From NCBI GenBank assembly GCA_951230915.1, contig OX579641.1, positions 15,788,254 to 15,852,253 on the forward strand: a stretch of DNA of 64,000 nt. The letters are read 5' to 3'. Positions within the stretch are counted from its first letter, which is position 1. Every line of letters begins with the position of its first letter. This stretch comes from Antitrichia curtipendula (lineage: Eukaryota; Streptophyta; Bryopsida; Hypnales; Leucodontaceae). A program made the position numbers and the translations under genes. Positions 12,736-24,242 of the stretch are shown one piece after another. The notes under the pieces were generated by a model. The model had not been told where the DNA came from, searched no databases, and saw nothing but the letters and a program-made list of their open reading frames with translations.

Positions 12736-15700
12736 AAGGACAAAACAATGGCCCACCATGTCAAGTGTAAGAAGTCTCACATAGGTCAAAAAATTATATA
12801 ACTGCAATTTGAATAACCAGTAATAAAGATTATGGGACAGTTAAACCTTGAAAGGTATTCTAACCATTTTGAAAGTAGGCATCTGCCACTAATCAAAACA
12901 CGATTCCTAGCATAAAGACTATGTTTTTCTCTCAAGCTGAAACATTACTTACTTGATCCCTCCATTGTCTCTTAACAAAACAGGTCCATATCACATGGTC
13001 ATGAGGATTTAAATATGATTTGAACGCAAATGCGATTGGCTGCACATCAATTCGTGAACATTAAGTACTCAAGGCTACAGTACAATGGTTTCATAACAAT
13101 CCAATCACATTACCAGAGAAATGTAGAACTTCAATATCAGGGGCCTAAAAGTAGAAGATTGTTTGTGATCTATACAAATTTCAAAAAAGGAATTCCGTTC
13201 TGATCCTTAGTATAATCACAAAACTAACCATGCGACACTTCCATTCAAGAGCAAAACTTCCAAAATGTGGCCAACCCTAACCTACAGTTGTTGTATTCCG
13301 AGGTTCAAAAACAAGTCAACACTAGAAACTCCAAGAGCCTCAGAAAGCATCAGTATCGTCCACCACTGATGAACCTCAAAATTCACCAGATAACATAAAT
13401 GATATGACGTCAAGTGAATCAGAAAGCATCTCAAATTGCGAGAGTCACAAACCAGAAATCCAAATAATGCATTCTAGCAAACCAGATTCAGAGCAAAATG
13501 ATAACACCTTAAGATTAGATCATAATTACCAGCCAATTGAATCAACTAGTTCAACTATTCCTAACCCGTTCTCGATGCGACAAAAGATTCAAAAACACTA
13601 ATAAGCAGTGAAAAATCTCACACAAAAAAGAACTTCCAATACTTAAAGTGACAAAAACTCATTCAACAGCACGGAACCAATGGTTACTGAGAATTCCAAT
13701 GGCAACCGTCCACAAATTCTTGTACTCATTTGCAAGTCGAATAACAAAGCATTTGCTTCCACATTCCTTCACACCGATTCCTACCTCTACCTAAACACAA
13801 ATTCTTCAGTACACAAACACTCTCCAAAGTCAGACTTGTTCTGCAATTGGGTACCTCTTTTAGATCAATGAAAATATTGTAACGACACTATCGGTCCAGT
13901 CTCCAAGTCACATACATGAGCGTGCAAGGCAAGAACAAAAAAATTCAACAAGGCTGTGAACAAGATAAATAGTGCAGGTGAAAAGTTTACCTGAAACAGT
14001 GATGCTCTTCATCGGAAAAAATACTCTTCATTGGAAAAAATACTCTTCATCGGGAAAATTTGCGATTGAAAAATACTCTTCATCGAGTAAAAATTTGCGA
14101 TACTACAGCAGTATTGCTGCAATACCCGAACAATGCCTGCAGAATCACAACGGAGAGGAAAGACTGATCACGACATTACCATGAAATGCGGCAAAACGAC
14201 GTACTGTGTCATTCAAACCCCTGTGGAATATCCAACATGGAGGCTTATATTGCACGATTAATCATAAAAGAGTATACAATTAGCTTCAGAACAATTAGCA
14301 CTGCTAATTTCGACAATGAAAGCCACATCCATAATAAGCACTGCACCCTATTCAAAATATGAAAGTGGAGAGTGACCACAATTACCTAGAGTATGAGCAG
14401 AGTATCACATGGGCTGCTCACCAAACAACCTTGTCTCGCCATCTCTTAGAGCAATGTCAATGCCATGGATACGTTCTTGGTCCGCCCTTGGTCCTGCTTG
14501 AAATGACGATGAGAGTGATCAAAATTGTTCACAGCAATAGCTAGTTTAAGCTCAATTGCATCAAAGTTTTCTACTATTTGGTGCCTCGACCTTCAATTTC
14601 TGTGAAATTGTTGGTTGCAAGCCTGATCAACTACCACGTAAGCTTCTCAATCTCTTCTTGCAATCTTTGTAGTAGAACAATGCACATGAAAATCACAGGA
14701 AACTGAGGGAAATTGTATCCAGGCACTCAAACATGCACTTTACAGAAATTCTCAAAAGGACCGGATATGGGAGAAAGAGGAGAAAATTGATAACCTTTTT
14801 CTGAAGCTTGGGATTTAGGGGACTACAAATCATCTCATCTGCGAAAGAAATTATCTCCTTCGACGTGTTTGGGTTCGTCAATACTGCCTGCGCTTCTTGT
14901 GATAGCTGAAGATAGGTTTCGCATAGATTGAGCTTCCCCAAAGATGCCTTCCTTCTAGACCACTTTGACAACCTTGAAATCGTCCCTACATACAACAGGC
15001 TAAAAACAATTGTCAAATGAACTGCACAATTTTAGAGGACCAGTCGTGCACACCTGCCATTCTGTAGGGTATGAACTGTGAGGAAGGTCTGTCTGAATTA
15101 TGAAAGACTCTAGTGTATTTATAACAAAGAATCAATAATGAGATCAACCCTCACATGACCCGTTCAGTAAATTTTGATTAGACTGTAGAGAGGATGGCCC
15201 AGTGTTTGGGCTTATCACAAATCCTCACAAACCCTAGGGTTTGTAATTTATGAGGCTCTTCAAAGAGTACCCTGAATCCGGGATTGTATTCTTCATCTGT
15301 AAGGATCTTCAAAGCATCAGTGCTAGAGGAAAGAAACCCTAGTACGCTAAAATTACTTCACCAGATCCTCTGTTATATAAACTATCACCATTTCAGACGG
15401 TAACCGCGAATTTGTTAGGAAATAAAATCACCCCTTCAAATCCTAAAAGAAGGATTCGAATGGGAGAGAATCAATTCCAGTGCAGACATTAAAGGAGCCA
15501 GTTGACCAAAAAAAAGAAAGAGAAAACAATCATGTTGCCATTATACTGAGATTAACATGTGCTTCCGCCATAAAAAGCATACAAACCACCATCATCACCA
15601 CCAACAGGCTCCGGTTCCCCATAATGCTGAATTCATCCAGAAATTTGAACTCCAGACGCCTCGAATGAACGTGGAATCAAAAAAACTCCAGCAGCAGCTA

Positions 15701-15970
15701 TACTGTACAGTGGCACGCACACACAACTTCAATTCAGAACCCTAAATGGGAGATTCCATCACAGCACGATCTCAAATCCAACAACATAACATATATATAC
15801 CAACCGGGACAATCGGCACTAAAGAAGAAAAAAAACAAGCACACAAATGGGCGTCAAACCCTAAGAAAATTACAGAGGAAGAAATGGAGACTTTGCAATT
15901 AAAACGAGGACCAGACAAACCTTGCGAAGAGAACCGTTCTTGACGGGAGTGAAGTTTGTAACATGAGAAC
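12736..15970. other. spacer with unassigned possible exons
   Basis: No identifiable gene. A minus-strand frame at 14693-15016 (about 107 codons, with ASLGKLNLCETYLQLSQEAQ) and a start-like ATG near 15962 followed by a GT donor could be exons of an unknown gene. The joining phases did not work out, and I recognise no domain. The SAC9-like fragment lies downstream on the same strand, so these could be flanking pieces of the same duplicated block. Confidence 0.3.
14004..14128. repeat. tandem CTCTTCATCGGAAAAAATA repeats
   Basis: Four imperfect units starting 'ctcttcatcgg' or variants begin near 14005, 14024, 14043 and 14076. The first three are 19 bp apart. The block ends in a 'gcagtattgctgcaatacccg' type palindrome, linking it to the CATCGGGAAA/GCAATACTG family. 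Confidence 0.6.
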
Positions 15971-16183
15971 AAGTGATGGAAACTTAGGTGTCGTGCCACT
16001 ATATTCAAACAATACCTGTAAAGATTACATATGAAGTTTGTGTTTTTTTATTTTGAATCTTTAGTTTATTAAATTGATCATTTTAAGAAATACTAATGTA
16101 CAAGTACTATACATTTTGCTTGAAGAAGAATACAACAAACATTAAATTTAACACTAAGGCTAACATAGTTTTGGTGAATTTGT

Positions 16184-16400
16184 TTGGAGCAATATGAAAT
16201 TGATAAGTTTTGGATCCATGAACAGGTGACTTGCACTTATACATCAAATAGATGTAAATTTCCATGTAGTACATGCATGTGTCCCGTAGAAGAATTAATT
16301 AATGTGCGAAGAACATTTGAGTACCGTACGGAGCCTACAATGAAACTAATATACAACCGAATGATGGCAGCACCTCCAACTAGGCGCACACTCATTTTGA
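16184..16400 (+). other. possible transposase fragment (Cys-rich)
   Basis: A plus-strand frame encodes a short segment with CKFPCSTCMCPVEELINV followed by RRTFEYRT. The pattern 'PCxxC(L/M)VPxEEL' recalls the Cys-rich region of CACTA/Tnp2-like or Plavaka-type transposases, where a Cys pair is followed by an RT motif. Only about 60 residues are visible and no other domain follows. A low-confidence relic call. Confidence 0.25.
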
Positions 16401-16412
16401 AGCAAAATTTTT

Positions 16413-16463
16413 TGCATACAAACCACCATCGTCACCACCAACAGGATCCGGTTTCCCATATTT
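16413..16463. repeat. second copy of a 50-bp segment also at 15577-15626
   Basis: 'gcatacaaaccaccatc' followed by 'tcaccaccaacagg' and 'ccggttt/ccccata' occurs here and at 15577-15626 with only a few differences. The flanks diverge, so this is a short local duplication. Confidence 0.6.
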
Positions 16464-17029
16464 CTAGTACTCTATATTTTATGAGAATTCATTCATTTCA
16501 GTTTTTAAATGGAGCTATCTTATATATAAATTTAGTGTCCAAATTTTTGTAAAACCCACATTTATTTAAAAAAAAATTCCTTCACAATATATATATATGG
16601 AGTGTATACAGTAGAACCAAGAACAATCAATTGAATTCAAGTGACACTGACCAACTGGCAATTTGAAAACCCTAAAGGCCAATAATTCATTGAATGGACA
16701 ATTGAAAATTTAAATACATTCTTATGAAGTCAATATTGGTTGGATGTTCATGAAATTTTGATAGAAGGTGTAAACATGTATTCCCTTAGTAGTTTGAATA
16801 TACTTTTATTTTTCTAATTGGATCCCCAAATGAAAAGTGAAGCTTCCAAAACTATTTTGGCAAACTAGGCAATTTGGGCATCTTTTGGATCATCTTTTGT
16901 GAAACTGTTCATAAGGTTTTGAGATTTGGCATTTATGTATCTATAAAATATGGCATACAATTGTTTAATAAAATTTGGTTCCCAAGTCACATTCTAAGAG
17001 GAGTCAAAATTTATTAGCTAGATGAGTGC

Positions 17030-17290
17030 GACTTCAAGAAAAAACATTGTCTTTGAACGTCGTCCATACTCTTATCTTGCAATTAATAATGTCGAAGTTT
17101 CTTAAGAAATTTGTACATATTCCATATGTTTTTTTCTATTTTTTTACCATTCGGATTTCAAATAAAAAATGTCCTCATCGCACAAGAAATTATAGAAAAA
17201 ATGACTTGTATATGGCACATGCACAATTCCTCCTCTCATTGCAAAATGATTTGAAGTACATCAGACTCCATATTTGCATTTGAATTTTTT
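17030..17290. repeat. fragment related to the inside of the TTAA-ended element at 53869-54831
   Basis: Reverse-complemented, this stretch matches about 54170-54370. The shared words are 'atttcttgtgc(a/g)atga' and 'attttttatttgaaa', then 'atccgaa(c/t)ggt'. It may be part of an old copy whose left end is near 16671, where 'ccctaaaggcc' resembles the family terminus. Ends are not clear. Confidence 0.45.
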
Positions 17291-17977
17291 GGTGAGTAAA
17301 CCTAATAACGTATTTTTATAAATGATCAAAGTCAACTTTTAGTGTAGAGAATTAAATTTTAGTCAAAAATGATTCAAAGTTTGCTTACCTTACTTTCCAT
17401 ATTTTAAAGAAAATCACACTTCAGAATTTATGATCTTATAACCCATATGATGAAATGGCCTAAGAAATTTCTATGCATTGCCTTAATTTAATGGTTCACT
17501 GTTATCCCATTGAGTTATTTTTTTAAATTAATTTTTTCTTTGAGACTGTGCATGAAAAAATGACAGTTTCAGATTTTCACTCTTCCAATACAATTTCTTC
17601 TGTTTATGGGTTAATAACAAATTAACCATTAAACACTTTAGAATCCCTATTGAAGCTATTATATGAACATTCCATCTAATAGTAGTTATTGAATAGATAT
17701 GGCTTTGAATATTGAATGTAAATAGACTATAAATTGTATCTTCATGTTGTATAATTTTTAGTTTTATGAACACGCTAAGGTATACCTCCCTACATGTATA
17801 ATGTGATAATTTGTGTCAATTGTGGTCAATGTCGAACAATTATAATTGCTTCTTTTGATAGAAACACTATTAATATTGTAGCACAATCTACATCAACTAT
17901 CATTGATTGTAGAGTCTACTGATTGTGTTCATTAATTTTAATGTCCACATGAAAGTATTTTTCTACATTTATCTTCA

Positions 17978-18007
17978 GGGTGAATGCAAGAAACACTTGT
18001 ACTATTT
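17978..18007 (+). repeat. left terminal inverted repeat of the large transposon
   Basis: Thirty bases identical to the reverse complement of 31856-31885. The match extends one more base outward (A at 17977, T at 31886), but the TTCA duplication is only consistent with the 30-bp boundary. Confidence 0.85.
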
Positions 18008-18845
18008 TGTGTCACATCTTCAAATCAAAAGTCGTTGTGTGGTATAAGTTTTAGGGAAATGATGCAAACAACTTGAAACTCATATCAAAATTGGGCGTAT
18101 ATGTGCCCAATGCGCTGCAATTTTTTGGATTTTTCCAAAATTCATTGTGGAGGAGAAAGTGAATTTCAAAAAAATGTCACAAATTCACTTTTGGAGGTTT
18201 CTAGTACTATGGAGTACCTTTTTTTGAAGTCATTGAAGTTGTAACTTGGCATGCTTGTTTATATGAGTAAATTCCAACTTCTCAGGGAAGGGATTTTGAA
18301 AATATTGCTTCTAGTGCCGCATGGAAGGCCCTAAAGTGTCATGACTTCCACTGTAATTTCGGAGAAACTGAGAAATCAAATTCAGTTTATCATTGTGCGG
18401 ATGCCCTCTTCAATGACTTAGGAGAAATGGCCATTTTTTTCCTTAATTTTTTAAAGTCATTCAGTATTTATGAAAAATCAAAATCTAAACTGGCATTTTC
18501 TACGAATTATGGCAGCCTGTGGCAGAACATAGTACTGGAGCGTAGTGAGTAGTAGTGCATAATAGTGGTGGGGGCCCACTTCAGATGGAAATCACCGACG
18601 TGTACAGTACACTGATAGTCGCTAATTTAATGAGAACCACTGTCATCGCCAATTCAATGCCGTCATTCACAGATCCATGCATAATCGCCGCCACTGCCTG
18701 ATCGGATTGTCTCTTAGGGTTCCTGGAATTTTGAACGGAATTGTTGCGTTTTGCTCGCGAGGAGGCCTCCGGGATTGTCACCGCTCTCATGGCCGGATTT
18801 GAAGTCGTCTTTCTTGAATTCTAATCGAGAATTCGTGCGCCGATC

Positions 18846-19631
18846 ATGGATGCTGGTCAATCTGTAGGCCGGGCAGGTCCACGGAAGAGAGCAGAAGCTG
18901 CTGCGATCAAAGACCAACGTCGAGAATGCAGGGAACGACAAAGTCGTCGCCGTGCTGCACACAGAGCGGCCACTGAGGCAGCGCCAACTCAGGCAGTGCG
19001 GGTAGTAGACGAGAACGTGCAAGATGGAAATGCCAGACTTCAGTGGGGTAGTATGAGGCACCGAAGTACTGTTTGGCGATCTTCTCAACGCATTGCAAAT
19101 TCCCTCTACCGATTGTTAGTAAGAATTGGAGATCTTACTTTGCGGGCTGATGTTTTGGACAAGGTCTTCACGAATCCACGTGTGCGCCCGTTGCTGCCGG
19201 AGTACTACCTGAGTCCAGAAGAAGCCAGAGCACAACGACAGATCCTGCAAAACATTGGAGCCGACTTGCGAGCATTGAAGGTGCCACACTCGTCTGGTAT
19301 GTTGGCACGCAAGCGTGCAATCCTCGAAGCAGTAGTCTCCGAACTGGACACAGACATATCGAACTTCCACAACATATTAGGTACGAGGAAGGAGAATTTG
19401 CTGGCCGCCGTGGAGCGGCTCCGATCTATCAATACTGAGGCCTCCTATTGCTATCCAGTTCCAACGCGCAAGAAAAGGGAAGGCGGGATTTGTGAAAAAA
19501 TGTAGGCCGCTGTTCTGCTGAGGTGGACTGAACAAACTAGAGTGAGCCCGCAGCGAAGGGACGTCAAACGAAAGCGCTTGGGACGTAATCTCTACGATAC
19601 CCATGCTGCGCATTTGCTTCTTGAAGGGCAG
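18846..19631 (+). CDS. first exon of the transposon's plus-strand gene, Arg-rich, with an in-frame TAG
   Basis: An open frame starts at ATG 18846 with a very basic segment (RECRERQSRRRAAHRAA) and a helical middle part (ILQNIGADLRALKVPHSSG). It meets TAG at 19503-19505. The same frame is open again for 42 codons (RWTEQTRVSPQRR, then LYDTHAAHLLLEGQ) up to a good donor site CAG|GTGTGT at 19631/19632. The stop therefore interrupts an otherwise continuous exon. The basic N-terminus may bind DNA, but I recognise no family. It probably belongs to the same gene as the exons from 21.2 to 23.4 kb, though the connecting splice was not resolved. Confidence 0.55.
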
Positions 19632-21199
19632 GTGTGTTCCAATCTTCTTTTCTAGCTTCGTTGTTTCCGTTTGGGTTTTGGGTTCTTCCTTTATGGGCAT
19701 GTTCTCTGTGGGTTCTTTTCTCCAATCATTCCGCTCCTATTGTCGAAAAAAAGTCTGAACGACAATACAGACTCAGAAATGTACTTTTTGCCCATTTCGA
19801 AGGGATAACTTCCTTGTTCGTCCACATTCACACCTTCCTCTCTTGGAGGATACAAGTCCAATAGTAAGATAGTTTCTGGCAGCTTCCATTGAGGGATTGT
19901 CGTTCCCGTCTACTTGTGATCCAGTTTGTCACTTCCACTTCGTTGCATTCCGTTCCATTTAGATATAATTTTGCAGCTTTTGAAAGTTCCATTGACATCT
20001 GATTCTCACATACCCTGCAGACGAGTACCGTTATTGTCGTGTACAATGCCTTGTACAATTTCATAGTCCTCATTGTCAGCTCTTCGTAGACGTCTGTATT
20101 GTTCACCTTCTTAGTGCATACAACTAATTCCTTACTGCAATTTGCTTACCACTCTCATTATATTGTGGGAGCTACAAGGTCATGCTCCTTTTGCATTGAT
20201 CTCATGGGTACACATTGGTCCCAAATAGTGCTGTTCAGAAAATCGGTGCAATGTACTATTCAAGTACTGTGCCGGGCTTCGCTCGGCACGTCAGTGCATC
20301 TGACTACAAAATGCATACATTCTAGTGTGCAGTTGTGTACTTCCAGTATTATAAAATACTTCATCCCTGCAGTCCATGAATGCGGCATGCCATGCATGAT
20401 ACTCCAAGAGTACTATGCCTTCCTGGCTGTTGTCTATAGTACCTCGTGTTTCCTGTTCTCAGGTCCTACGTATGTGTCTGTAGGTAGTGCACAGTTCATC
20501 AGTGCCCTCTGCATTGGGCTGTAGCTTCATAGTACTATTCGTTTGCTTCACGCATTGAGGCAACAACTATGACATATTGTTCCTGCATTGGGCTTCACTA
20601 TAGAGTACTACGTCCGCGTCCTCTATATTTCATTGAATGCTCAGGGCACTCGCTCTATACTATGCACAAGTCGAAGTGCGTGGTCTAGACTTCCAAACTC
20701 CTCAGAGTCCTAAGAAGGACTGAACTGTACTTTAGATATCCTGAAGACACAGGCCAATATCTTCGTGCCTACAGTAGCAACAGAAGAGTATTGTGGCCAC
20801 TGTTAGCTACGTCCAGTCCTCTCCGCGCTTGCTTCTCGTGCAAATAGGTTGGTACACTGTAATTCTCTTGAGTACTATGAAGTACTTCATGAGTCCCATT
20901 CAGTACTATGAGCTTCTACAAAGTATTATGAGTCAGGAGCAGTACTACTATTCACCCTCAACTGTCCTATACTGTGTACTAGTGGTCCTATACTGTTCTT
21001 CAGTAGTACTATGTACATCGAGTGCAAAGCTCCATCTTCAAGCTACGCAAATTGTTGTTCACTATGGTTGACATTATTCTACATGATGCAGATGCAGCTG
21101 TATGTTCGTTTTGTTGATGCACATCCACATTGCTCCATCTAGTGCCGATCTTTCTTCAAGCTCCGCCCTTTTTTCGTCATCAGATGCAGGGAGAGAAAT
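19632..21199 (+). other. long intron or intergenic stretch rich in AGTACT words
   Basis: No coding domain recognised. The sequence contains many AGTACT/GTACTG words, particularly at 20240-20500 and 20860-21010. Its position between the basic first exon and the transposase exons suggests an intron of about 1.5 kb, possibly with an unrecognised small exon. Confidence 0.45.
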
Positions 21200-23399
21200 G
21201 TGTGCTGCTGCTGCAGATACCATGTTCAAGTTATTTTCCTCCTTGAGGCCTTGAATGCATTCCGTGACCCTCATGGAGGTGCTCATGTTCTTTTCCTCTG
21301 TGATTGTCAGTGCATTGTCTGCAACGTTGACAATGGGGGAGTCTACAACGTTGGTAGCAACCGTTATGCAGGGGTGACAGCCTTGTGTGAAGACTTGCTA
21401 TGTCCCAAATCTGAGGGTGAAGAATTTCACCATCCAAAGTGCTTGCTGGGAACTTGTAGTAAGTGTGGTGTGCGTTTCTTCAAGGTATGCCCTCGTGAAC
21501 GGGTGACTGATGTTGCTCGAATGATTAAGTGGAAGCAGTTCCAGTACGAAGTTGTTGGAGTGTCAGCTGATGGTCGGCCAAAGAAGCGTATCAAAGAGGT
21601 TGAAATGATGACATCCTTTGACGAGTTCCTTGACTTCTTCTCGCCAACGGTGCAGCACTTCATTCGACATAATTTTATTGCTAAGTGGCAAAGTGACCAG
21701 GCAAAGCTTCTGCAGTCTTGCTTGCAAAGAGGGACCATTCTAACACACATTTATTTCTCTGAGAATTACACGTTTGAGGTTCAAAATGAAATACAGTCAA
21801 TGTATTACCACTCTGACCAGATTTCGATTTTGGTTCAAGTTACTTACTCTCCTCATGCTGGGGATGATGGGGAAGAGGATGCTTTGGAGTTGAGGAGAGA
21901 GACGCATTTCTTCATCTCCGACGACAAGACTCATGATAGCTCCTTCGCCCAGCATTGCCTCATGCTGCATTGGCGGTGGATGGTATCTAGGGGCCATTCT
22001 CCAAAAACTCATTATGTATACAGCGATGGAGGTGCTGCGCAGTTTAAAGGTTCCAAAGCTATGTACTTCGTTGCCAGGTAATGCTTCTTTTACTGCGCTC
22101 GTCACCACTCTTTGTACTGTCCTTTGCATCTAAGTACTCCTTAGTGGTGGCTAGTACATATGCGGACTCTCACGTACTGAGCTGCCTTATATTACATGAG
22201 ACCAATGGGTGTGGCCTTGCATGGACAAGGCCAGAGTCAGGTCTGCCCACCCCTTTTTCCACAGTCACATATGATGAACATGTCTACTGACTTTGTGATA
22301 ATTGCTTCTCTACAGGTACCTGTCACTTACCACAGGTTGCAAGATGCTATGGAGTTATTACGGTACAGGGCATGGGAAAGGTGAATGGGATGGGGCAAGA
22401 GCAGTCATCAAAAGGGCACTGCGGACGGAGCAGTTGTCCAACCCACACCGACGGCTTCAAAATGCAGCTGATTGTGTCTTATTTCTGGATGCAACCATGG
22501 CTGGACAAGTTCCTAGTCGCAATGGTGGAATGCGGTCTGCTCCTCTAAAATCCCCCATACTTCTCTTGGCTGCACAGAGCTTTTCTGTGATCCACGTGTG
22601 CAATTGGTGATGCGCTCCTGCTTGTGTTTGCAAATTCTATTAAAATATATCACTGTTGTCTTAATTGAATTGCCAAATATGCAGGTCCTATCGATATTTC
22701 CATCACATAGGACCTACTAATGTTGACCATGCTACTACGGATGCATGTGACGCGATTCCTAGCTCCTCAAAGTTCCACTCCATTTTCGCACCTGATCAGC
22801 ATGACCCGACGAAGTTGCTGGTTAGGCACTTCGCTTGTTTCTGTGGTCCCTGCTTGGAGGAAGACTTTGTGCGTTGCAAGAAGAAGGCCTACGTGAAGGC
22901 TTGGACTGCCATAAAAATTCAGCCACAAAATGCAAGACTTGCAGCCTTGCACATGATCGATGAGGAGGAGGATGACAGTTGGGAGTATGAGTACGATGGT
23001 GACTCCATGGCAGACTTAGTCCAACCGGGCGACAATTTTGCAGTTGCTGCGACGGACAATAATGATGAGGGTGTCCCCTTCTATATTCTGCAGTGCCAAG
23101 CTACAAAACATGTGGTAGAAGAAGATTTTGACTGTGTCTGGGGAGGGCACTTTCAAGCTGGGGACCATGTTATTTCTAGCACGTACTATCAAAAATGGGG
23201 ACGCAATGACTCCAACAACTATGTATACTTGCGACGCTCCAGGCTAGCATACATAGATTGCAATGCTGTTTTGGCGTGCAAATTCCAAATGGTTCCACGC
23301 CAGCATAGGATGAAAGGTGAAGACGCAGTATACAACCTTTCAGAGGAGGCTGTTGACGTTATTAACACAGCTCTAGAGAAACTAGGAACAGACATTTAG
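21200..23399 (+). CDS. transposase-like protein of the large transposon (probable DDE type)
   Basis: Three exons join in phase: about 21200-22077, 22316-22606 and 22685-23399. Intron ends are CCAG|GTAATG...TACAG|G and AATTG|GTGATG...GCAG|G. The product has an N-terminal Cys cluster (CDCQCIVC, CLLGTCSKCG), then FSENYTFEVQNEIQS, then YSDGGAAQFKG and TGHGKGEWDGARAVIKRA. This order resembles a DDE-type catalytic core seen in plant and animal transposon proteins. In relatives as I remember them the residue before FSENY is Asp; here it is Tyr (HIYFSENY), which would remove a catalytic acid. The C-terminal part (YILQCQATKHVV, then WGGHFQAGDHV) is a separate domain of unknown role. The true first base of exon 1 is uncertain. 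Assignment rests on motifs, without a database search. Confidence 0.65.
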
Positions 23400-24242
23400 A
23401 CATTCGGATGGCAAATTGTCACTTCCTTGTACTTCTACATGTACATAGCTCTTCATTTTGGTATATATTAAACATGCCTTTCAAAGTTGAACATGCATCA
23501 CTGTATGCCATCATCACTAAAGTGGGCCACCTGTTTTGTGCACACCCTTGCACTACTGTCATATGCAGTGTCGCTGTCACCATACGTTTGAACTTCATTC
23601 AGCGGGCTTGCACTGGAACAGTAGTAAAGTAATGTGTAAATTGTTTGAAGTACCCCAGCTCAAACACTTACAAAGAAAGGAACATCTGAAAAAACTCTTC
23701 ATTTTCAATGGCAAAATCCTTTCATTCCAACAAAAATATGTTGAACAAACCAATTCTAATTATTTCCTTCCACACACTACAAGAAATGCATGCACTGTAC
23801 CAGCTATAGGTAAAGCAAATTTAAATTCACAAATGCGTTGAACTTTACATTAATTATCATTGTCTTCAGCAATACATGGCATACGGATGCACATATTACA
23901 ATATGTACTACATACAAATAAAAAGTCGTGTACTTCTAATTGTTTATCTGAATAAGGAATACCAATTAAATGGATAGTCTCTCTCGAAGAACTGAACAAT
24001 GTACATAATGATATCTCTAGAGGGTATGTACCATACAGACTATAGATTTGCCACATACTCAATATACAGAGTCTGCCCTACTTACCAACTCCTGTTCATA
24101 GTACAAGAGAACAATGGACAGTACATGAGGCTGCTGCTCTGTAACCAACTAGTACTGGAGCTTGCAGTGAAGTACTGGGAGAGTACAGTGAGCTCCCTGT
24201 GTACATCCAAGATACAGTAGGGGTCCGGCTTCCATTAGACCA
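23400..24242. other. convergent intergenic region inside the transposon
   Basis: About 840 bp between the stop of the plus-strand gene and the end of the minus-strand SET gene, presumably holding both 3' ends. No further frame or element is supported. Confidence 0.5.

Noticed and set aside
15746..15943. Short plus-strand frame with Lys-rich product
   Set aside because: No homologous motif, no supporting start or splice context, and an overlapping minus-strand frame of equal quality.
21200..23399. Assignment of the transposase to the KDZ, Academ or Ginger superfamily
   Set aside because: The order of motifs and a 4-bp duplication do not decide between these, and I cannot run a profile search.
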